This document shows positions 5,784 through 6,796 of a DNA stretch of 6,796 bases, in pieces; position 1 is the stretch's first letter, and every line of letters starts with the position of its first letter. The notes beneath the pieces are model-generated. The model was not told the origin of the DNA and made no database searches. It was given only the letters and a program-made list of their open reading frames with translations. The stretch comes from JAAYLU01 sp964458805 (GTDB lineage: Bacteria > Synergistota > Synergistia > Synergistales > Aminobacteriaceae): assembly GCA_964458805.1 (NCBI GenBank), contig CAYWKH010000113.1:1-6796 (forward strand), given 5' to 3'. Made by a program: the position numbers and the translations under genes.

Positions 5784-6796
5784 TTCGGTTCCCTGCGTCT
5801 CAGGAATATTATCTCGCAGTCGCGCGGGAGGAAGTTTCTCTTCGGAGGATTGAGCACCACCTTGGGCGAGTCGCGCCTTATATGGCCGGACGCCTCGGGC
5901 GCCGCCTCCACCCATCCCAGCGGGATGCAGCCGTTGTGGGCGCCCTCGAGCAGTTCGCCGAACGTCACCTGTCCGGGTGCGATGCCAGGCACCGCGTCGG
6001 AGACCGGGCGACAGACTATGTCGATCTCGCCGTACTGGATGATGGTCCTGAACAGCTCTTCGAACTCCGGCTGCAGGGTGAAGGTGGTCAGCAGCCTGGC
6101 TATGGTCAGGGGGGCGATGACGTTCGAGCAGCTCCTTATGTTGCGGACCACTGCCTCCGAGTCGACCGTCAGTGTCTCGACTATGAGCCGCACGTCGCGC
6201 GCCGCGCCGTCCGTTCCGGGCTCGTCGATCATGTGGCTCAGCATAAGCAGCCTCGAGGTCGTCTCCGCGTCTATCTGGTCGGGCGTGGCCGTGTCCAGCA
6301 GGTGGCCGTCGGCGAGCAGCACGACCCTGTCTATGGTGGACAGGTCTATCGCGGAGCGCACCTCGGCCTCGGTGCGGAACCGGCACTCGTGAAAGACCAG
6401 TCCCTCCGGGGCCGGAGCGTTCGAGTACTCCGCGTACCAGGCGGCGAACTCCTCGCGCGTCTGGTTGTCGGCTACCTGCACCGACATCCCTACGGACGAC
6501 ATCTCGTCGATTATGAAGGGCAGCCTCGGGTTCACGCCCACTATGAGCAGCGAGCCCGTCGGGGGGACGTCGGGGCACCTCGGGGAGGGCGCGCCCGCAT
6601 CGGGAATATCGGGCCTGGAGTGCGCGGGGTCGAAGAGGGACGCGTCGTAGGAGTCCTCGCTCAGGACTATCACCTCCGCGCTCTCGGGGAGCTCTTCGTC
6701 CGGCTGAGGCACCATGCGAAGGCGGCCGGCGGCATCCCTGTAGCCCGTCGGCACGGACTTCGGAAAGGCGTTCAGCAGGTGGCGCCACAGCCTGGG
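5780..6796 (-). CDS. CASTOR/POLLUX-type ion channel, C-terminal half (5' truncated by window)
   Basis: The frame is open to the window edge; 338 residues are visible and the protein starts beyond base 6796. A GTG at 6754 is internal, since the frame continues as coding upstream (LWRHLLNAFPKS). Seen: the tail of a first RCK-like unit (about 15-50: VPTGYRDAAGRL, then AEVIVLSED). A second Rossmann-type unit starts at GSLLIVGVNPRLPFIIDEM (81-99). It continues with DRVVLLADG (156-164), RLLMLSHMID (182-191), VRLIVETL (202-209), FEELFRTIIQYGEIDIVCRP (245-264, quoted family stretch) and VTFGELLEGA (277-286), and ends VVLNPPKRNFLP (313-324) and CEIIFLRRR (327-335). From memory this matches the ion_channel/CASTOR-POLLUX family (PF06241 region). 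Plant members are nuclear-envelope cation channels; bacterial members usually have an N-terminal pore with K+-channel-like architecture, and that part is not visible here. It most likely senses a cytosolic ligand or ion to gate a cation pore. Opening direction, ion and ligand are unknown. Confidence 0.82.
   Translation of the reverse strand, partial: PRLWRHLLNAFPKSVPTGYRDAAGRLRMVPQPDEELPESAEVIVLSEDSYDASLFDPAHSRPDIPDAGAPSPRCPDVPPTGSLLIVGVNPRLPFIIDEMSSVGMSVQVADNQTREEFAAWYAEYSNAPAPEGLVFHECRFRTEAEVRSAIDLSTIDRVVLLADGHLLDTATPDQIDAETTSRLLMLSHMIDEPGTDGAARDVRLIVETLTVDSEAVVRNIRSCSNVIAPLTIARLLTTFTLQPEFEELFRTIIQYGEIDIVCRPVSDAVPGIAPGQVTFGELLEGAHNGCIPLGWVEAAPEASGHIRRDSPKVVLNPPKRNFLPRDCEIIFLRRREPK

Noticed and set aside
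6752..6754. GTG 6754 as the start of the channel gene
   Set aside because: The frame continues to the window edge with plausible coding sequence, and RCK-type sequence already runs through this point, so the gene is simply cut by the window.
5511..6788. A 425-codon open frame on the - strand overlapping the channel gene
   Set aside because: It is an out-of-frame shadow of the CASTOR/POLLUX-type gene: an Arg/Gly/Ala/Pro-rich low-quality translation with no recognisable motif, whereas the overlapping frame has clear RCK-type sequence.
1..6796. CRISPR arrays, tRNA or rRNA genes, insertion sequences, integrase or phage genes
   Set aside because: No direct-repeat arrays, cloverleaf-like or rRNA sequence, transposase motifs or terminal inverted repeats were seen. 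Coding density and composition look uniform throughout.

Overview
The window is a GC-rich bacterial segment (roughly two thirds G+C by eye, with heavy use of AGG for Arg and of G/C at third codon positions). It holds five protein-coding genes in a dense layout. The M20 peptidase plus amidotransferase-fold pair, the high GC and the AGG preference would fit an anaerobic peptide or amino-acid fermenter such as a member of Synergistota. That placement is a guess from style, not from a marker gene.

Layout. (1) Bases 1-1115, + strand: the C-terminal part of an M20-family metallopeptidase/deacylase, overlapping by ATGA a putative class-I glutamine-amidotransferase-like protein. This is the 3' end of an operon. 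(2) Bases 1116-1317: two GC-rich hairpins (probable terminator region), then a consensus TATAAT box and a short leader. (3) Bases 1318-4212, + strand: a complete P2B (PMCA-like) calcium-transporting P-type ATPase of 964 residues. It has an unusual two-helix insertion between M3 and M4. (4) Bases 4219-4246: a perfect 28-bp palindrome in the convergent gap, a probable shared terminator. (5) Bases 5656-4280, - strand: a complete 458-residue DUF3754/TMEM143-family membrane protein of unknown function, with its own extended -10 promoter and a leader of about 90 nt. (6) Bases 6796-5780, - strand: the C-terminal half of a CASTOR/POLLUX-type ion channel, showing the end of a first RCK-like unit and a complete second one. 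Its pore region lies outside the window.

How they may work together. The right two thirds is a membrane-transport neighbourhood. An ATP-driven Ca2+ exporter converges on an RCK-gated cation-channel relative and a DUF3754/TMEM143 membrane protein, and all three families have eukaryotic members. The plausible but unproven reading is an ion (Ca2+/K+) homeostasis locus in which the DUF3754 protein is a candidate partner or regulator of the channel or pump. The left pair looks like a separate peptide/amide-metabolism operon. No RNA genes, CRISPR arrays, insertion sequences or phage genes were seen.
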